A stretch of 64,000 bases of DNA from Clostridia bacterium. GTDB lineage: Bacteria > Bacillota > Clostridia > Oscillospirales > Acutalibacteraceae. The position numbers were made by a program, and so were the translations under genes. This document shows positions 34,719-44,379 of this stretch, in pieces; position 1 is the stretch's first letter, and every line of letters begins with the position of its first letter. The notes under the pieces were generated by a model, which saw only the letters and a program-made list of their open reading frames with translations, searched no databases and was not told where the DNA came from. The stretch spans positions 62,001-126,000 of the forward strand of contig JAFSEF010000101.1 of assembly GCA_017435865.1 (NCBI GenBank), in the 5' to 3' direction.

Positions 34719-35876
34719 ATGTATACCATACTTACTCTCAATAAGATTTCCGATAAAGGTTTGGCCTGCTTTGATGCATCTAAATACACATGCACGTCTG
34801 AGGCCGATCAACCCGATGCCATTATCGTTCGTTCAGCATCCATGCATGATATGGAACTGCCGGCTCCCCTGCTTGCTGTTGCGAGAGCTGGTGCAGGTTA
34901 TAACAATATTCCTGTTCCGACTTGCACTGAAAAGGGCATTTGTGTATTTAATACACCCGGTGCAAATGCAAACGCTGTTAAAGAGCTTGTAATTTGTGCA
35001 TTGTTCCTTGCATCCCGTAAAATCGTTCCCGCTACCGAATGGTGCCGCACGTTGAAGGGCAGTGGTGATCAGGTCAGCAAAACTGTTGAAAAAGGTAAGA
35101 GCAACTATGCAGGCCCCGAAATCTTCGGCAAGACACTCGGAGTTTATGGCCTTGGTGCAATTGGTATTCTTGTTGCAAATGCAGCTGCTGCTCTCGGCAT
35201 GAAAGTCATCGGTTATGATCCTTATCTTTCCGATAAAGCAGCAAGTGCTCTTGATAAATCCATTGTTCTTACTGCAAACGAAGAAGATTTGTTTACGCAA
35301 ACAGATTATCTTACGCTGCATGCACCTTTGACAGATTCCACAAGAGGCATTGTCAATGCACAGAACCTTGCGAAAGCCAAAGACGGCATTCGTGTTCTCA
35401 ACTTTGCTCGCGGTGAACTTGTAAATTCTGCTGATATTATCGAAGCTGTCAAGTCAGGCAAATGCGGTGCTTATGCAACTGACTTCCCCACTGATGAACA
35501 GCTTGGTGTGGATGGTATTATTGCTATTCCTCATCTTGGTGCATCCACTCCCGAATCCGAAGAGAATTGTGCTGTCATGGCTGCAAACCAAATCAGCGAT
35601 TATCTTGAGAACGGTAATGTCGTTAACTCCGTAAACCTTCCTGCTTTGCAGAAAGACAAGGATGGAAAAATCAGACTTGCAGTCATCTCCAACGGTGATG
35701 TTGCTGAATGTGTCAAAGCTTGTCTCTCCGATAACAATATTGTTATCAATTCATATGATTCAAAGTTACGCGGTGAAATCGGTTATGCTGTATTCGATAC
35801 AGACAGTGAACCGAATGAAGACGTAATTGAAGCTTTGAAAGAAGTTGCAAACGTTATTGCTGTTCGCATTATCTGA
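34719..35876 (+). CDS. serA: D-3-phosphoglycerate dehydrogenase
   Basis: The 385-residue D-2-hydroxyacid dehydrogenase has ARAGAGYNNIPVP, the NAD motif GVYGLGAIGILVANAA, HAPLTDSTRG, VLNFARGELVNS and the catalytic histidine in AIPHLGASTPESEEN. The last 70 residues look like an ACT-type regulatory domain (KIRLAVISNGDVAECV). This is the clostridial short form, without the middle domain of the 525-residue type. I chose the ATG at 34719 because homologues start M-Y-x-I-x-T-L-N-K-I; the ribosome site there is weak (AAAGG about 14 bases before). It follows serC after 58 bases. Confidence 0.93.
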   Translation: MYTILTLNKISDKGLACFDASKYTCTSEADQPDAIIVRSASMHDMELPAPLLAVARAGAGYNNIPVPTCTEKGICVFNTPGANANAVKELVICALFLASRKIVPATEWCRTLKGSGDQVSKTVEKGKSNYAGPEIFGKTLGVYGLGAIGILVANAAAALGMKVIGYDPYLSDKAASALDKSIVLTANEEDLFTQTDYLTLHAPLTDSTRGIVNAQNLAKAKDGIRVLNFARGELVNSADIIEAVKSGKCGAYATDFPTDEQLGVDGIIAIPHLGASTPESEENCAVMAANQISDYLENGNVVNSVNLPALQKDKDGKIRLAVISNGDVAECVKACLSDNNIVINSYDSKLRGEIGYAVFDTDSEPNEDVIEALKEVANVIAVRII

Positions 35877-35883
35877 TAACATC

Positions 35884-35916
35884 AAGGACTTGCATCAAAC
35901 GAATGCAAGTCCTTTT
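35884..35916 (+). terminator. Terminator after serA
   Basis: Stem AAGGACTTGCAT / ATGCAAGTCCTT with a seven-base loop, then TT, just past the serA stop. Confidence 0.85.
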
Positions 35917-35933
35917 ATCATAAGGAAAAACAA

Positions 35934-36060
35934 GAAAACGGCTTCGCCGTAACGCGGCGACCGTTTTCGATTCGTCCATCTCCGAGCACGTGAAGCGTGC
36001 GTTCGGAGGGACATACAATATTTTTTACTTTATGGAAACGCAGTTTCCTATAAAGTAAAA
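35934..36060. repeat. Cluster of three tandem palindromes (candidate dispersed intergenic repeat)
   Basis: Three different hairpins lie head to tail with no gene between two terminators. The first has nested arms GAAAACGG / CCGTTTTC and CGCCG / CGGCG (35934-35968). The second has GTCC / GGAC outside and CTCCGAGCACG / CGTGCGTTCGGAG inside (35974-36012). The third pairs TTTTACTTTAT-GGAAAC with GTTTCC-TATAAAGTAAAA (36023-36060). The first two are clearly richer in G and C than their surroundings. They could be a mobile palindromic element or a structured RNA. I see no second copy in the window. Confidence 0.65.
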
Positions 36061-36090
36061 TAAAGCACTGAACTTTGCGGTTCAGTGCTT
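36058..36090 (-). terminator. Terminator after tyrS
   Basis: Minus-strand stem AGCACTGAAC / GTTCAGTGCT followed by TTATTTTA, 9 bases past the tyrS stop. Confidence 0.88.
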
Positions 36091-36098
36091 TTGTGTCA

Positions 36099-37325
36099 TT
36101 AAGCAATCACTATTTTCATGAAGACTTTCTTGCCTTTTTTAACAACAATATATCCCTTATCAAATGCACTTGCAGGAATCACTGTATTGACAACAGTCAC
36201 CTTTTCGTCATCCACTGCAATACCGCCTTGTTCGATAAGTCTTCTTGCTTCACCTCTGGAGGGTGCCAACTTGGTTTCTGCAAGAAGCGCTGTCAGCAGA
36301 ATACCGTCATCAGTAAAGCTTTCTTTTTTGACTTCCGCAGTAGGCATAGTAGAAATGTCCGCATTGTTGGAGAAGAGAGCTTTTGCCGTTGCCTGTGCCT
36401 TATCAGCTTCTTCTTCGCCATGAATCAGTTTTGTGACTTCATAAGCAAGTCTTTCTTTAACAGCGTTGAGTTCACTGCCTGTACATTTTTCGTACGCAGC
36501 AATTTCTTCCAATGAAACAAAGGTCAGCATTTTCAGACACTTGATAACATCAGCGTCATCAACATTTCTCCAGTACTGGTAGAAATCATAAGGTGAAGTC
36601 TTTTCAGGATCAAGCCAAACAGCACCGCCTTCGGTTTTGCCCATCTTCTTACCTTCACTTGTAAGGAGAAGATTGAAGGTCATGCCATATACTTCCCTGC
36701 TGTCACAACGACGATTCAATTCGATACCGCCGATAATATTGCTCCACTGATCGTCACCGCCGAGCTGCATGACACATTTCTGTGTGCGTGCAAGATGCAG
36801 AAAATCATAACTCTGCATGATCATGTAGTTCATTTCAAAGAATGTAAGACCTTTTTCCATTCTCTGTTTATAGCATTCAGCAGCAAGCATACGATTGACA
36901 GAGAAATGAACACCGATTTCACGCATAAAGTTGATATAATTCAAATCAAGAAGCCAATCGGCATTGTTGACCATAATCGCTTTGCCGTCAGAAAAATCAA
37001 CAAGACGGGACATCTGCTTGCGGAAACATTCAATGTTGTGATCAATTGTTTCACGAGTAAGCATTTTTCGCATATCAGATTTACCGGAAGGATCACCAAC
37101 CATACCGGTACCGCCACCAAACAATGCAATCGGTGTATGACCTGCTCGCTGCATATGAGCCATAACCATAACCTGTACAAAGTGACCGACATGCAGACTG
37201 TCTGCCGTGGGGTCAAACCCGATATAAAAACGAATCTTATCGTTCGTTATAAGATCTTTGATTTTTTCTTCATCCGTTGTCTGGGCGATCAGACCTCTTG
37301 CTTTGAGTTCTTCAAAAACTGTCAC
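36099..37325 (-). CDS. tyrS: Tyrosyl-tRNA synthetase
   Basis: The 408-residue class I synthetase attaches tyrosine to its tRNA. It has [18 protein letters not shown] (the HIGH-type motif HVGH), [37 protein letters not shown] (the KMSKS-type motif KMGKT), and a C-terminal S4 RNA-binding domain ([21 protein letters not shown]). Length matches bacterial TyrRS (about 410-425). The start is GTG, 7 bases after AGGAGG. A tyrosine T-box upstream controls it. Confidence 0.98.
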   Translation of the reverse strand: MTVFEELKARGLIAQTTDEEKIKDLITNDKIRFYIGFDPTADSLHVGHFVQVMVMAHMQRAGHTPIALFGGGTGMVGDPSGKSDMRKMLTRETIDHNIECFRKQMSRLVDFSDGKAIMVNNADWLLDLNYINFMREIGVHFSVNRMLAAECYKQRMEKGLTFFEMNYMIMQSYDFLHLARTQKCVMQLGGDDQWSNIIGGIELNRRCDSREVYGMTFNLLLTSEGKKMGKTEGGAVWLDPEKTSPYDFYQYWRNVDDADVIKCLKMLTFVSLEEIAAYEKCTGSELNAVKERLAYEVTKLIHGEEEADKAQATAKALFSNNADISTMPTAEVKKESFTDDGILLTALLAETKLAPSRGEARRLIEQGGIAVDDEKVTVVNTVIPASAFDKGYIVVKKGKKVFMKIVIA

Positions 37326-37339
37326 AATAATTCCTCCTA

Positions 37340-37374
37340 AAAATAAAAGCATCCGCGGATTGCTCCGAGGACGC
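37340..37374 (-). terminator. T-box regulated terminator before tyrS
   Basis: On the minus strand GCGTCCTCGGA pairs with TCCGCGGATGC, followed by a T-rich run. Its 5' arm competes with the antiterminator pairing around the T-box sequence. Confidence 0.85.
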
Positions 37375-37594
37375 TGTATATGCGTGGTACCACCTCAGTT
37401 TATCATACCTTCACAGATATGACCTTACGAAGTATCTTGACTTCAATGCTGTAACGTGCACACACGGCAATGCTTACTGTACATTTCAACATTGCAGCTC
37501 AAGGATGTATTTCATCAGCACCGCATGATTTCTTACACCAACCGAAATCTCTCTTTGCTTTGGTGACAGAGTACTTCTTCCCGTCTCAGCTATT
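37340..37594 (-). promoter_or_regulatory. Tyrosine T-box riboswitch leader
   Basis: The minus-strand leader has the T-box core TGAGGTGGTACCACG (37397-37383), the AGTA specifier-loop turn, the AGAGAGATTTCGGTTGG GA-motif block, and a terminator. In the specifier loop the string GAAATACA offers TAC (37509-37507), a tyrosine codon, at the expected place, which agrees with tyrS downstream. Uncharged tRNA-Tyr would bind and favour read-through. Confidence 0.95.
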
Positions 37595-37600
37595 GCAAAC

Positions 37601-37629
37601 ATTATACACATAAGATTTTTTTTTGTCAA
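37601..37629 (-). promoter_or_regulatory. Sigma-A promoter of the T-box/tyrS transcript
   Basis: TTGACA (37629-37624) and TATAAT (37606-37601), both perfect, 17-base spacer, minus strand. It lies directly after the recN stop. Confidence 0.93.
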
Positions 37630-37638
37630 GCTTTTTAT

Positions 37639-39297
37639 TTACGGCTCAATACCTGCATCTGTCAGCAATTGCTTTGCTGCATCAAACTGCACTTGCGTCA
37701 AAGATACACCGCCGTTCATGCGAGCAAGCTCATGCACTCTCCCATTGAAATCAAGCGGAACAACGGCTGTATATGTCTTGTCATCTCTGACAGATTTTTC
37801 TACAAGAAAATGAGAATCCGCACGAGAAGCAATTTGAGAAAGATGAGTGATGCACAGCACTTGGCGAATAGAAGCAGCTTGTTTTAATTTCAGACTGATT
37901 TTATCTGCCGCTCTTCCGCTGACACCGGTGTCAATTTCATCAAAAATCAATGTACCGACAGAATCCTTATCAGCAAGCGCATTTTTGATAGCAAGCATAA
38001 CACGGGACAATTCACCACCGGATGCAACTTTAGCAAGTGGTTTTTCTTCTTCACCGGGGTTCGCAGAAATATAAAACTCAATAGTTTCAAATCCGTTCAC
38101 AGTCGGTTGCGATGGAGTAAAATGCACCGAAAAGACTGCTGACGGCATATCAAGAAAATGCAATTCATCTTCAATCCGTTTTTGAAGAATCAAAGCAGCA
38201 GCTTGTCTTTTTTCAGAAAGAATCAGTCCGGCTTGCTGAAGAACATTTCTGTCTTCTTCACTCTTATTTCTCCAATACGCAATTGCTTGTGAAGCATTTT
38301 CCAGAGCATCCATCTGAGACTTGCATGAGTCAAGAAAAGCAAGCATATCTTCTTCGGTTTTTCCGTATTTCTTTGAAAAACGGTACAATAAGTCAAGTCG
38401 TTCCTCTATAGAATCAAGATCATCGTCGGCACCGTCCAATTGAGAGAGAACATCGCGTGTTTCTTCTCTGCAATCTTCGAGAATTGACAATGCTTCCTGC
38501 AGGCTGTTGTCCAGTACACCAACTGCAGGACTGACAGAGGATGCAGCAATTATGTATTTTGAAGCACTGCTTGTTGATTCGCAAGCTGAATCGAGTGCTG
38601 TATATGCAGCATTGAGAGCTTTATTCAACTTATCAAGATTACGTATTAATTTCTTCTTTTCTGTCAGTTGTTCGCGTTCACCGATTTTAATATCGGCAGC
38701 TTCAAGTTCGCGAATCTGATACTGCAACAGGTCAATCATGCGTTCCTTATCAGCTTCTTCAGATTCAACTTTACGAAGCATAGAAACTGAATGCGTCCAA
38801 CTCTCAAAAGAATTGTGATAAGTTGCAACCTCATTATCAAGAGAACCGAAATTGTCAACAAAACTGAAATGCAATTCAGGGTTCAACAAATCCTGACTGT
38901 CTCTTTGACCGTGAATGTTGATCAGCAAAAGACCGATCCGTTTCAATGTAGAGACAGTGACAGTCATTCCGTTGACATGGCAAAGATTCTTGCCGTCCCT
39001 GTATAGCTTACGTTGCACTAAAACAGTTCCATCGCTCTCGACAGGTATTGATAAAGATGTCAGCAACTCATTCACTTCAGAGCTTACGTCAGAAAACAAT
39101 GCACTGACAAACGCAGTGTTAGAACCGGTTCGGATTAATTCGCGAGATGTTTTTTCTCCGAGCACTGCATTGATTGCATCAATAATTATAGACTTACCTG
39201 CACCTGTTTCACCGGACAACACATTCAATCCGTTGACAAAATCAACAGATGCATTTTCTATAATAGCGATGTTTTCAATATGTAAATTACAAAGCAT
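37639..39297 (-). CDS. recN: DNA repair protein RecN
   Basis: The 552-residue SMC-like ATPase helps repair double-strand breaks. The Walker A is in LSGETGAGKSIIIDAINAVLG, with LHIENIAIIENASVDF before it. The middle is coiled coil, and the signature, Walker B and H-loop parts are KVASGGELSRVMLAIK, LIFDEIDTGVSGRAA and CITHLSQIASRAD. It is the last gene of the nusB operon, starting one base after argR, which is the usual clostridial order. Confidence 0.98.
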   Translation of the reverse strand: MLCNLHIENIAIIENASVDFVNGLNVLSGETGAGKSIIIDAINAVLGEKTSRELIRTGSNTAFVSALFSDVSSEVNELLTSLSIPVESDGTVLVQRKLYRDGKNLCHVNGMTVTVSTLKRIGLLLINIHGQRDSQDLLNPELHFSFVDNFGSLDNEVATYHNSFESWTHSVSMLRKVESEEADKERMIDLLQYQIRELEAADIKIGEREQLTEKKKLIRNLDKLNKALNAAYTALDSACESTSSASKYIIAASSVSPAVGVLDNSLQEALSILEDCREETRDVLSQLDGADDDLDSIEERLDLLYRFSKKYGKTEEDMLAFLDSCKSQMDALENASQAIAYWRNKSEEDRNVLQQAGLILSEKRQAAALILQKRIEDELHFLDMPSAVFSVHFTPSQPTVNGFETIEFYISANPGEEEKPLAKVASGGELSRVMLAIKNALADKDSVGTLIFDEIDTGVSGRAADKISLKLKQAASIRQVLCITHLSQIASRADSHFLVEKSVRDDKTYTAVVPLDFNGRVHELARMNGGVSLTQVQFDAAKQLLTDAGIEP

Positions 39298-39298
39298 T

Positions 39299-39751
39299 TT
39301 ATTTCAGCAGTTCATCCAAGGATTTTTTAGTAAGTAAAGCACTATCTTCATTTCTGCAAAGCACAAAGATAGTGTCATCCCCTGCAAGAGTACCAACCAC
39401 TTCAGGCAAATTCATGGAGTCAATTGCTGCACATGCAGCCTGTGCTGTGCCGACATGGCATTTTACAAGGCAAATACCCATTGCACAATCAGTATAAATA
39501 ACAGATTCCGAAAAAATAGCATGGTATTTAGATACTTTTGTGTCTGTTCCTGCTGCAGGAATGCAGTATTTATATTCACCGGATGCGGAAGATTGCTTAA
39601 CAATCCGCATTTCCTTGATATCTCTTGATACCGTAGCCTGTGTCACATCTACACCGGCTTCGAGGAGCTTATTCATCAGATCTTCCTGCGTACTGATGCA
39701 GTTCTGCTCGATGATTTGCATAATCAGAGCTTGTCTGTTTTTCTTCATCAT
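39299..39751 (-). CDS. argR: Arginine repressor
   Basis: The 150-residue protein has an N-terminal winged helix (QEDLMNKLLEAGVDVTQATVSRDI) and a C-terminal hexamer/arginine-binding domain (VGTLAGDDTIFVLCRNE, with the Asp pair that binds arginine). It controls arginine synthesis and use, although no arg genes lie in the window. Its place between nadK and recN is a conserved Firmicutes arrangement. Confidence 0.97.
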   Translation of the reverse strand: MMKKNRQALIMQIIEQNCISTQEDLMNKLLEAGVDVTQATVSRDIKEMRIVKQSSASGEYKYCIPAAGTDTKVSKYHAIFSESVIYTDCAMGICLVKCHVGTAQAACAAIDSMNLPEVVGTLAGDDTIFVLCRNEDSALLTKKSLDELLK

Positions 39752-39772
39752 AATTAATCTACCTTCCTTAAG

Positions 39773-40633
39773 TCAACGATTAAATGCCATTTTTACATTT
39801 AACACATCAACAAAGTTTACTCTTTTTATCTTAATAAAATCAACTTTTATTGCTGCTTTAGTAATTTTTAGAACAGAATCCGGTTCCAACGGAAAAGGTT
39901 TTTCACCATCAAAAGATGCAAACAATTTTCCTGAACCTCGTCTTGTACCCTGTTTTAATTCGAGTACACTGTCAGCATGAAAAATATAAGGTCTGAGATT
40001 CAACTGATGAGGACATATCGGTGTCAATAGCATAGCTTCAAGTGTCGGTTCTGCGATTGGTCCGCCTGCGGCGAGATTGTAAGCCGTTGAGCCTGTAGGT
40101 GTGGCAACGATTACACCATCTGCAATGTAGTCAGCTATTCTTTGTCCTGAACAATTCACCTCTATATCAACAAGGTTCATATCCTGTCCACGTGAGACAA
40201 CAAGATCATTCACACAAAAGCCAGAAGAGATAAACTTACCGTCATCATATCTGTCAACACGAAGAAGCATACGTTCTTCAACTTCATAATCTCCCGTGAC
40301 CAAACGGTCAAGCATTTGCAGCTCGTCAGCATCAACACCGCACAAATAAGCGAGTTGACCGGCATTGATCCCGAGAATTCTTTTCCCTTTTACGGCAGCT
40401 TGTTTTGCAGCATGAATCATGCTGCCGTCGCCACCAATAGAAATAAGAAGATCGGATTCATCGATAAGCTGGTCATCATTAAGAAATACAGCATTTATCG
40501 TTTCATAAAACGTATCTTGTAAAGAAACTGACAACAGACATTCAACATTCAAGTGTTGCAGTTCGCTGCAAACATTCTTTGTTATCTGCAGAGCATTGTC
40601 TCTGGTTAAATTAGGAATGATTGCTGCCTTCAT
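39773..40633 (-). CDS. nadK: NAD kinase
   Basis: The 286-residue kinase makes NADP from NAD. It has LISIGGDGSMIHAAKQA (the GGDG motif), ILGINAGQLAYL (for G-x-N-x-G-x-L-G-F) and the glycine-rich VATPTGSTAYNLAAGGPI. I used the ATG at 40633, five bases after GGTGG, inside the end of tlyA (overlap 23 bases). Confidence 0.96.
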   Translation of the reverse strand: MKAAIIPNLTRDNALQITKNVCSELQHLNVECLLSVSLQDTFYETINAVFLNDDQLIDESDLLISIGGDGSMIHAAKQAAVKGKRILGINAGQLAYLCGVDADELQMLDRLVTGDYEVEERMLLRVDRYDDGKFISSGFCVNDLVVSRGQDMNLVDIEVNCSGQRIADYIADGVIVATPTGSTAYNLAAGGPIAEPTLEAMLLTPICPHQLNLRPYIFHADSVLELKQGTRRGSGKLFASFDGEKPFPLEPDSVLKITKAAIKVDFIKIKRVNFVDVLNVKMAFNR

Positions 40634-41441
40634 TGACACCACCGCCATTCAATTCAGAGTGTGAAAGTGCAACAACAGAAACCGGATCAATTTCAATTTT
40701 CAATCCATCTCCGTTCTTGATGTACATTAAATACTCTATATTTCCTTCAGGTCCTTTGATTGGAGAAAATGTCAGACCTGATACAGAAAAACCGTTATCA
40801 TCAGCAAAGGTAGTAATCTCTTCAACAACATCGATATGTACCTGCATATCCCGAACAACACCTTTTTTGCCGACTCGATCACGCCCCGCTTCAAACTGAG
40901 GCTTGATAAGACATACTCCTTCAGCTTTTTCAGAAAGAATACTCTTAATGGCAGGCAAAACGAGCTTCAATGAAATGAAAGACACATCAACACTGAAAAA
41001 TTCAATCTCGTCGGGAACCTGTTCCTTGGTTATATAACGAATATTTGTGCGTTCAAGATTGACTACTCTGTCATCACTACGTAGTTTCCATGCAAGTTGA
41101 CCATAGCCGACATCGACACAATATACCTTCGATGCACCATTCTGCAACATACAATCAGTAAAACCGCCGGTTGATGCACCGATATCCATGCATGTCTTAC
41201 CGTCAAGTTGAATCGGAAAATGCTGCATGGCTTTTTTGAGTTTATAGCCACCGCGACTTACAAACTCCATTCCGCCACGCACTTCAATATCATCATCAGG
41301 CGAAACAGTTGCTCCAGGCTTCAAGGCTTTTTGTCCGTTTACATATACAATACCGGACATGATAAAAGCTTTTGCTTTCTCACGACTTTCACTCAGACCT
41401 TTTTCAAATAGCAAGGCATCCAATCTGATTTTATCTTCCAT
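40611..41441 (-). CDS. tlyA: TlyA-family rRNA methyltransferase (S4 domain plus FtsJ fold)
   Basis: The 276-residue protein starts with an S4 RNA-binding domain (RLDALLFEKGLSESREKAKAFI) and continues with an FtsJ-like methyltransferase (KTCMDIGASTGGFTDCMLQNGA, YCVDVGYGQLAWKLR, FFSVDVSFISLKLVLP, CLIKPQFEAGRDRVGKKGVV). TlyA proteins 2'-O-methylate ribosomal RNA. The ATG at 41441 has AAGGAG 7 bases before it and overlaps the end of dxs by 11 bases. Confidence 0.95.
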   Translation of the reverse strand: MEDKIRLDALLFEKGLSESREKAKAFIMSGIVYVNGQKALKPGATVSPDDDIEVRGGMEFVSRGGYKLKKAMQHFPIQLDGKTCMDIGASTGGFTDCMLQNGASKVYCVDVGYGQLAWKLRSDDRVVNLERTNIRYITKEQVPDEIEFFSVDVSFISLKLVLPAIKSILSEKAEGVCLIKPQFEAGRDRVGKKGVVRDMQVHIDVVEEITTFADDNGFSVSGLTFSPIKGPEGNIEYLMYIKNGDGLKIEIDPVSVVALSHSELNGGGVNEGSNHS

Positions 41442-43302
41442 CTGCAAACTCCTTCTTTATGAAAGATATCATTCCAGCAGTATCTAATCCATAATGTGCA
41501 AGTTGTGCATTTACGGAATTATGCACAGGAAAATCATCTTCAATAGCAACAATTCTGTATTTTCCACAGAAGTCGTGATCTGCCAACAAATCGCAAAAAC
41601 TTTCGGCAATTCCGCCAAAACGCTGTCCCTCTTCAAAGAACACAATGTTTTTATAACCGAGAGCTGTTTGCACAGCATTCTTATCAATCGGTTTGATTCT
41701 GTTCAACTTCAGAACACTGCACTTTATTCCTTCGGCATTCAATTGCTTACAAGCTTCTGCACAATTTGAGAAAATACGTCCGTAAGTTACCAAAAGTAAA
41801 GAATCCGTCTCCTGTCCGTATATGTCATACGTTTCAAAAGTTGGTTCAAAATCAGCAGAAAGTGCAGGTTCATCACCTCGGGGATAACGGACAGCAACAA
41901 CACCATGCGTATGATACAGAGCTTTAACCATTGCATTGTTCAGCTCTTTAAAACTGCTCGGACTGTAAACAGTAACGTTGGGAATCGTATTCAAAAAAGC
42001 AGCATCAAAAATACCGTGGTGCGACATGCCGTCTTCACCGACAAGTCCGGCCCTGTCAATTGCAAAAACCATTTTAAGGTCCTGCATGGCAGCATCATGT
42101 ATCAATTGGTCATAAGAACGTTGAAAAAAGGAAGAATACACAGCAAACACGGGAATCATCCCGCCCTTTGCAAGTCCGCTGCAAAAGGTTGTTGCATGTG
42201 CTTCGGCAATCCCTGCATCGAAGAAACGATCCGGAAAAGAAGAAGCAAAGCGGCTTAAACCGGTTCCTACTGACATTGCAGCAGTTACAGCACAAATACG
42301 TTTGTCTTTTAAAGCGGCATCTGCAAGAAAAGTACCAAATGTTTCAGAAAAACTATTACCGGATACAGGCGGTTCACCTGTAACAGGATCAAATCGCGAT
42401 ATACCATGGAAAGTTTCAGGAGATTTTTCTGCCTGTTCATAACCTTTACCTTTCGTGGTATTCACGTGCAAAACCACGGGAATCGCCATTGCTTTTGCAG
42501 CCTGCAATGCAGTGCAGAGTTGCTCAATGTTATGTCCGTCAATCGGACCGATGTATCGGAATCCGAGATCCTCAAACATTGTAGAGTTGTAAATGATATT
42601 CTTGATGTTTGTTTTGAGGTCGTATACTATTTTTGCGAGTTGCTTTCCGACAAGAGGAATATGATTCAAAAAGCGTTCGGTTCCTGCTTTGAATTTAACA
42701 TAACGAGGATTCGCACGAATCACGGCAAAATATCTCGCCATGGAACCTACATTCGGAGAAATTGACATCTCATTATCATTGAGAATGACAATCAATCGAC
42801 TGTTTGAGCGTCCTGCATTATTGAGTGCCTCATAAATCATTCCACCGGTAAAAGCACCATCACCTACGACTGCAACGGCAAAAGCATCACTTTTATTGAT
42901 ACGATTCGCCTGTGCAATCCCGAAAGCCGCAGAAACCGATGTACTTGAATGACCGGAATTGAATTTGTCGTGTTCACTTTCAGTCGTTCTTGTAAAACCG
43001 GATAAACCACCCGGAGTACGGATTGTTGAAAACTGCTCAAATCTGCCTGTCAACATCTTATGAACATAAGATTGATGTCCGACATCCCAAATGATTGAAT
43101 CCTTCGGTGAAGAAAAAACGCGATGCAAAGCAATCGAAAGCTCGACAACTCCGAGATTAGAAGCAAGATGACCGCCGTTCACACTGAGTGTTTCAATGAG
43201 CGTTTGCCTGATCTCCAATGCAAGTGAAGGAAGATCATCATCTCGCAATTTCTTAACATCTTCAGGAGATTTAATTGTAGAAAGTATTTTTTTATTATTC
43301 AT
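41431..43302 (-). CDS. dxs: 1-deoxy-D-xylulose-5-phosphate synthase
   Basis: The 623-residue thiamine-diphosphate enzyme starts the MEP isoprenoid pathway from pyruvate and glyceraldehyde-3-phosphate. It shows NGGHLASNLGVVELSIALH, WDVGHQSYVHKMLTGR, the ThDP motif VVGDGAFTGGMIYEALNNAG, FDAGIAEAHATTFCSGLA (catalytic Glu) and the transketolase-like C-terminus. Length fits (620-640). The ATG at 43302 is 5 bases past the ispA stop with no clear ribosome site, so coupling is likely. No other MEP genes are present here. Confidence 0.97.
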   Translation of the reverse strand: MNNKKILSTIKSPEDVKKLRDDDLPSLALEIRQTLIETLSVNGGHLASNLGVVELSIALHRVFSSPKDSIIWDVGHQSYVHKMLTGRFEQFSTIRTPGGLSGFTRTTESEHDKFNSGHSSTSVSAAFGIAQANRINKSDAFAVAVVGDGAFTGGMIYEALNNAGRSNSRLIVILNDNEMSISPNVGSMARYFAVIRANPRYVKFKAGTERFLNHIPLVGKQLAKIVYDLKTNIKNIIYNSTMFEDLGFRYIGPIDGHNIEQLCTALQAAKAMAIPVVLHVNTTKGKGYEQAEKSPETFHGISRFDPVTGEPPVSGNSFSETFGTFLADAALKDKRICAVTAAMSVGTGLSRFASSFPDRFFDAGIAEAHATTFCSGLAKGGMIPVFAVYSSFFQRSYDQLIHDAAMQDLKMVFAIDRAGLVGEDGMSHHGIFDAAFLNTIPNVTVYSPSSFKELNNAMVKALYHTHGVVAVRYPRGDEPALSADFEPTFETYDIYGQETDSLLLVTYGRIFSNCAEACKQLNAEGIKCSVLKLNRIKPIDKNAVQTALGYKNIVFFEEGQRFGGIAESFCDLLADHDFCGKYRIVAIEDDFPVHNSVNAQLAHYGLDTAGMISFIKKEFADGR

Positions 43303-43307
43303 AACAA

Positions 43308-44168
43308 TCAATTCGTGCGATGAAGCAGCTGATCTGCAAAAGCAGAAATCACTTCCGCGTGTTCACCAAACAGAGCAAGTGAGTTGATTGCTTGCTCTGT
43401 ATATTTATCAGCTAAGTTACGTGCTTCTTGAACACCAAGCAACTCAGGGTACGTAGCTTTTTCATTTACTTTATCACTTGCATTTTCATCTTCATAATCA
43501 AGCAGATCATCAATAATCTGAAATGCCAATCCCAATTTATCAGCAAATTCCCCTGCATTTTTGATTTTATCCGCATCAGCACCGGCTGCAATGCATCCGA
43601 GTTGCGAAGCTGCTTTTATAAGAGCTGCGGTTTTATATAAATCCATCAGGTATAATGAATCAACAGGAACTTTTATTCCTTCAGTGGCAAGATCGATATA
43701 TTGACCACCTATCATCCCGTTCATGCCTGCACATCTTGACAATACGGCAACAGCCTGCACAACGGCAGAAGCAGAAACCTGTCCGTCTTCAGCAGCACGT
43801 GCTATCAGATCAAACGCATGTGTAAGAAGAGCGTCACCTGCAAGAAGAGCATTGGCTTCACCAAAACGTATATGGCTTGCAGCCTTACCGCGACGAATAT
43901 CATCATTATCCATACAAGGCAAATCATCATGAATCAAAGAGTACGTGTGAATAAACTCTACAGCAGCAGCAAAACGCAATGCATTCTCAGCTCTGCCGCC
44001 ACATAATTCGCAAAATGCCATGCAAAGGACAGGACGCACTCGTTTACCGCCTCCATCAAGAGAATACAACATCATTTCACGCATGTCAGATTGTTCGTGA
44101 TCAGCAGCAGGTACAAATGAATTAATATTCTTTTCAAATAAATCAATATATTCTTTTATGGATCTCAT
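43308..44168 (-). CDS. ispA: Polyprenyl synthetase, probable farnesyl diphosphate synthase
   Basis: The 286-residue all-helical enzyme has the first aspartate-rich motif HDDLPCMDNDDIRRGK, the second in LAFQIIDDLLDYEDE, and the substrate motif GGGKRVRPVLC. Two small insert residues in the first motif (DDLPCMDND) mark the bacterial FPP/GPP type. It joins isopentenyl and allyl diphosphates. The ATG at 44168, 9 bases after GAGG, lies one base after the xseB stop. Confidence 0.96.
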   Translation of the reverse strand: MRSIKEYIDLFEKNINSFVPAADHEQSDMREMMLYSLDGGGKRVRPVLCMAFCELCGGRAENALRFAAAVEFIHTYSLIHDDLPCMDNDDIRRGKAASHIRFGEANALLAGDALLTHAFDLIARAAEDGQVSASAVVQAVAVLSRCAGMNGMIGGQYIDLATEGIKVPVDSLYLMDLYKTAALIKAASQLGCIAAGADADKIKNAGEFADKLGLAFQIIDDLLDYEDENASDKVNEKATYPELLGVQEARNLADKYTEQAINSLALFGEHAEVISAFADQLLHRTN

Positions 44169-44169
44169 T

Positions 44170-44370
44170 TTATATATCCTCGTCTTTAATCGCATCAAGA
44201 GTTGTGATTTTAAACTCAGCATCCTTCAGAGCTTTGTCACAAACAGCAGACAATTTAGCACCTTTCTCAAAAAGTTTTACAGCTTCATCGAGAGTAAGAT
44301 TTCCGCCTTCCAGTTTTTCAACAATCTCTTCAAGCTGCTTTATCGCAGATTCATAAGTTATCTTAGGCAT
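44170..44370 (-). CDS. xseB: Exodeoxyribonuclease VII small subunit
   Basis: The 66-residue protein carries the family core YESAIKQLEEIVEKLEGGNLTLDEAVKLFEKG-type helix pair (seen as QLEEIVEKLEGGNLTLDEA). It is the partner of XseA, encoded 9 bases upstream. GAGGTGG precedes the ATG. Confidence 0.97.
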   Translation of the reverse strand: MPKITYESAIKQLEEIVEKLEGGNLTLDEAVKLFEKGAKLSAVCDKALKDAEFKITTLDAIKDEDI

Positions 44371-44379
44371 TAAACCACC

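Noticed and set aside
35934..36060. Degenerate CRISPR array
   Set aside because: The three palindromes differ from each other in sequence and length, with no repeated direct unit, equal spacers or cas genes.
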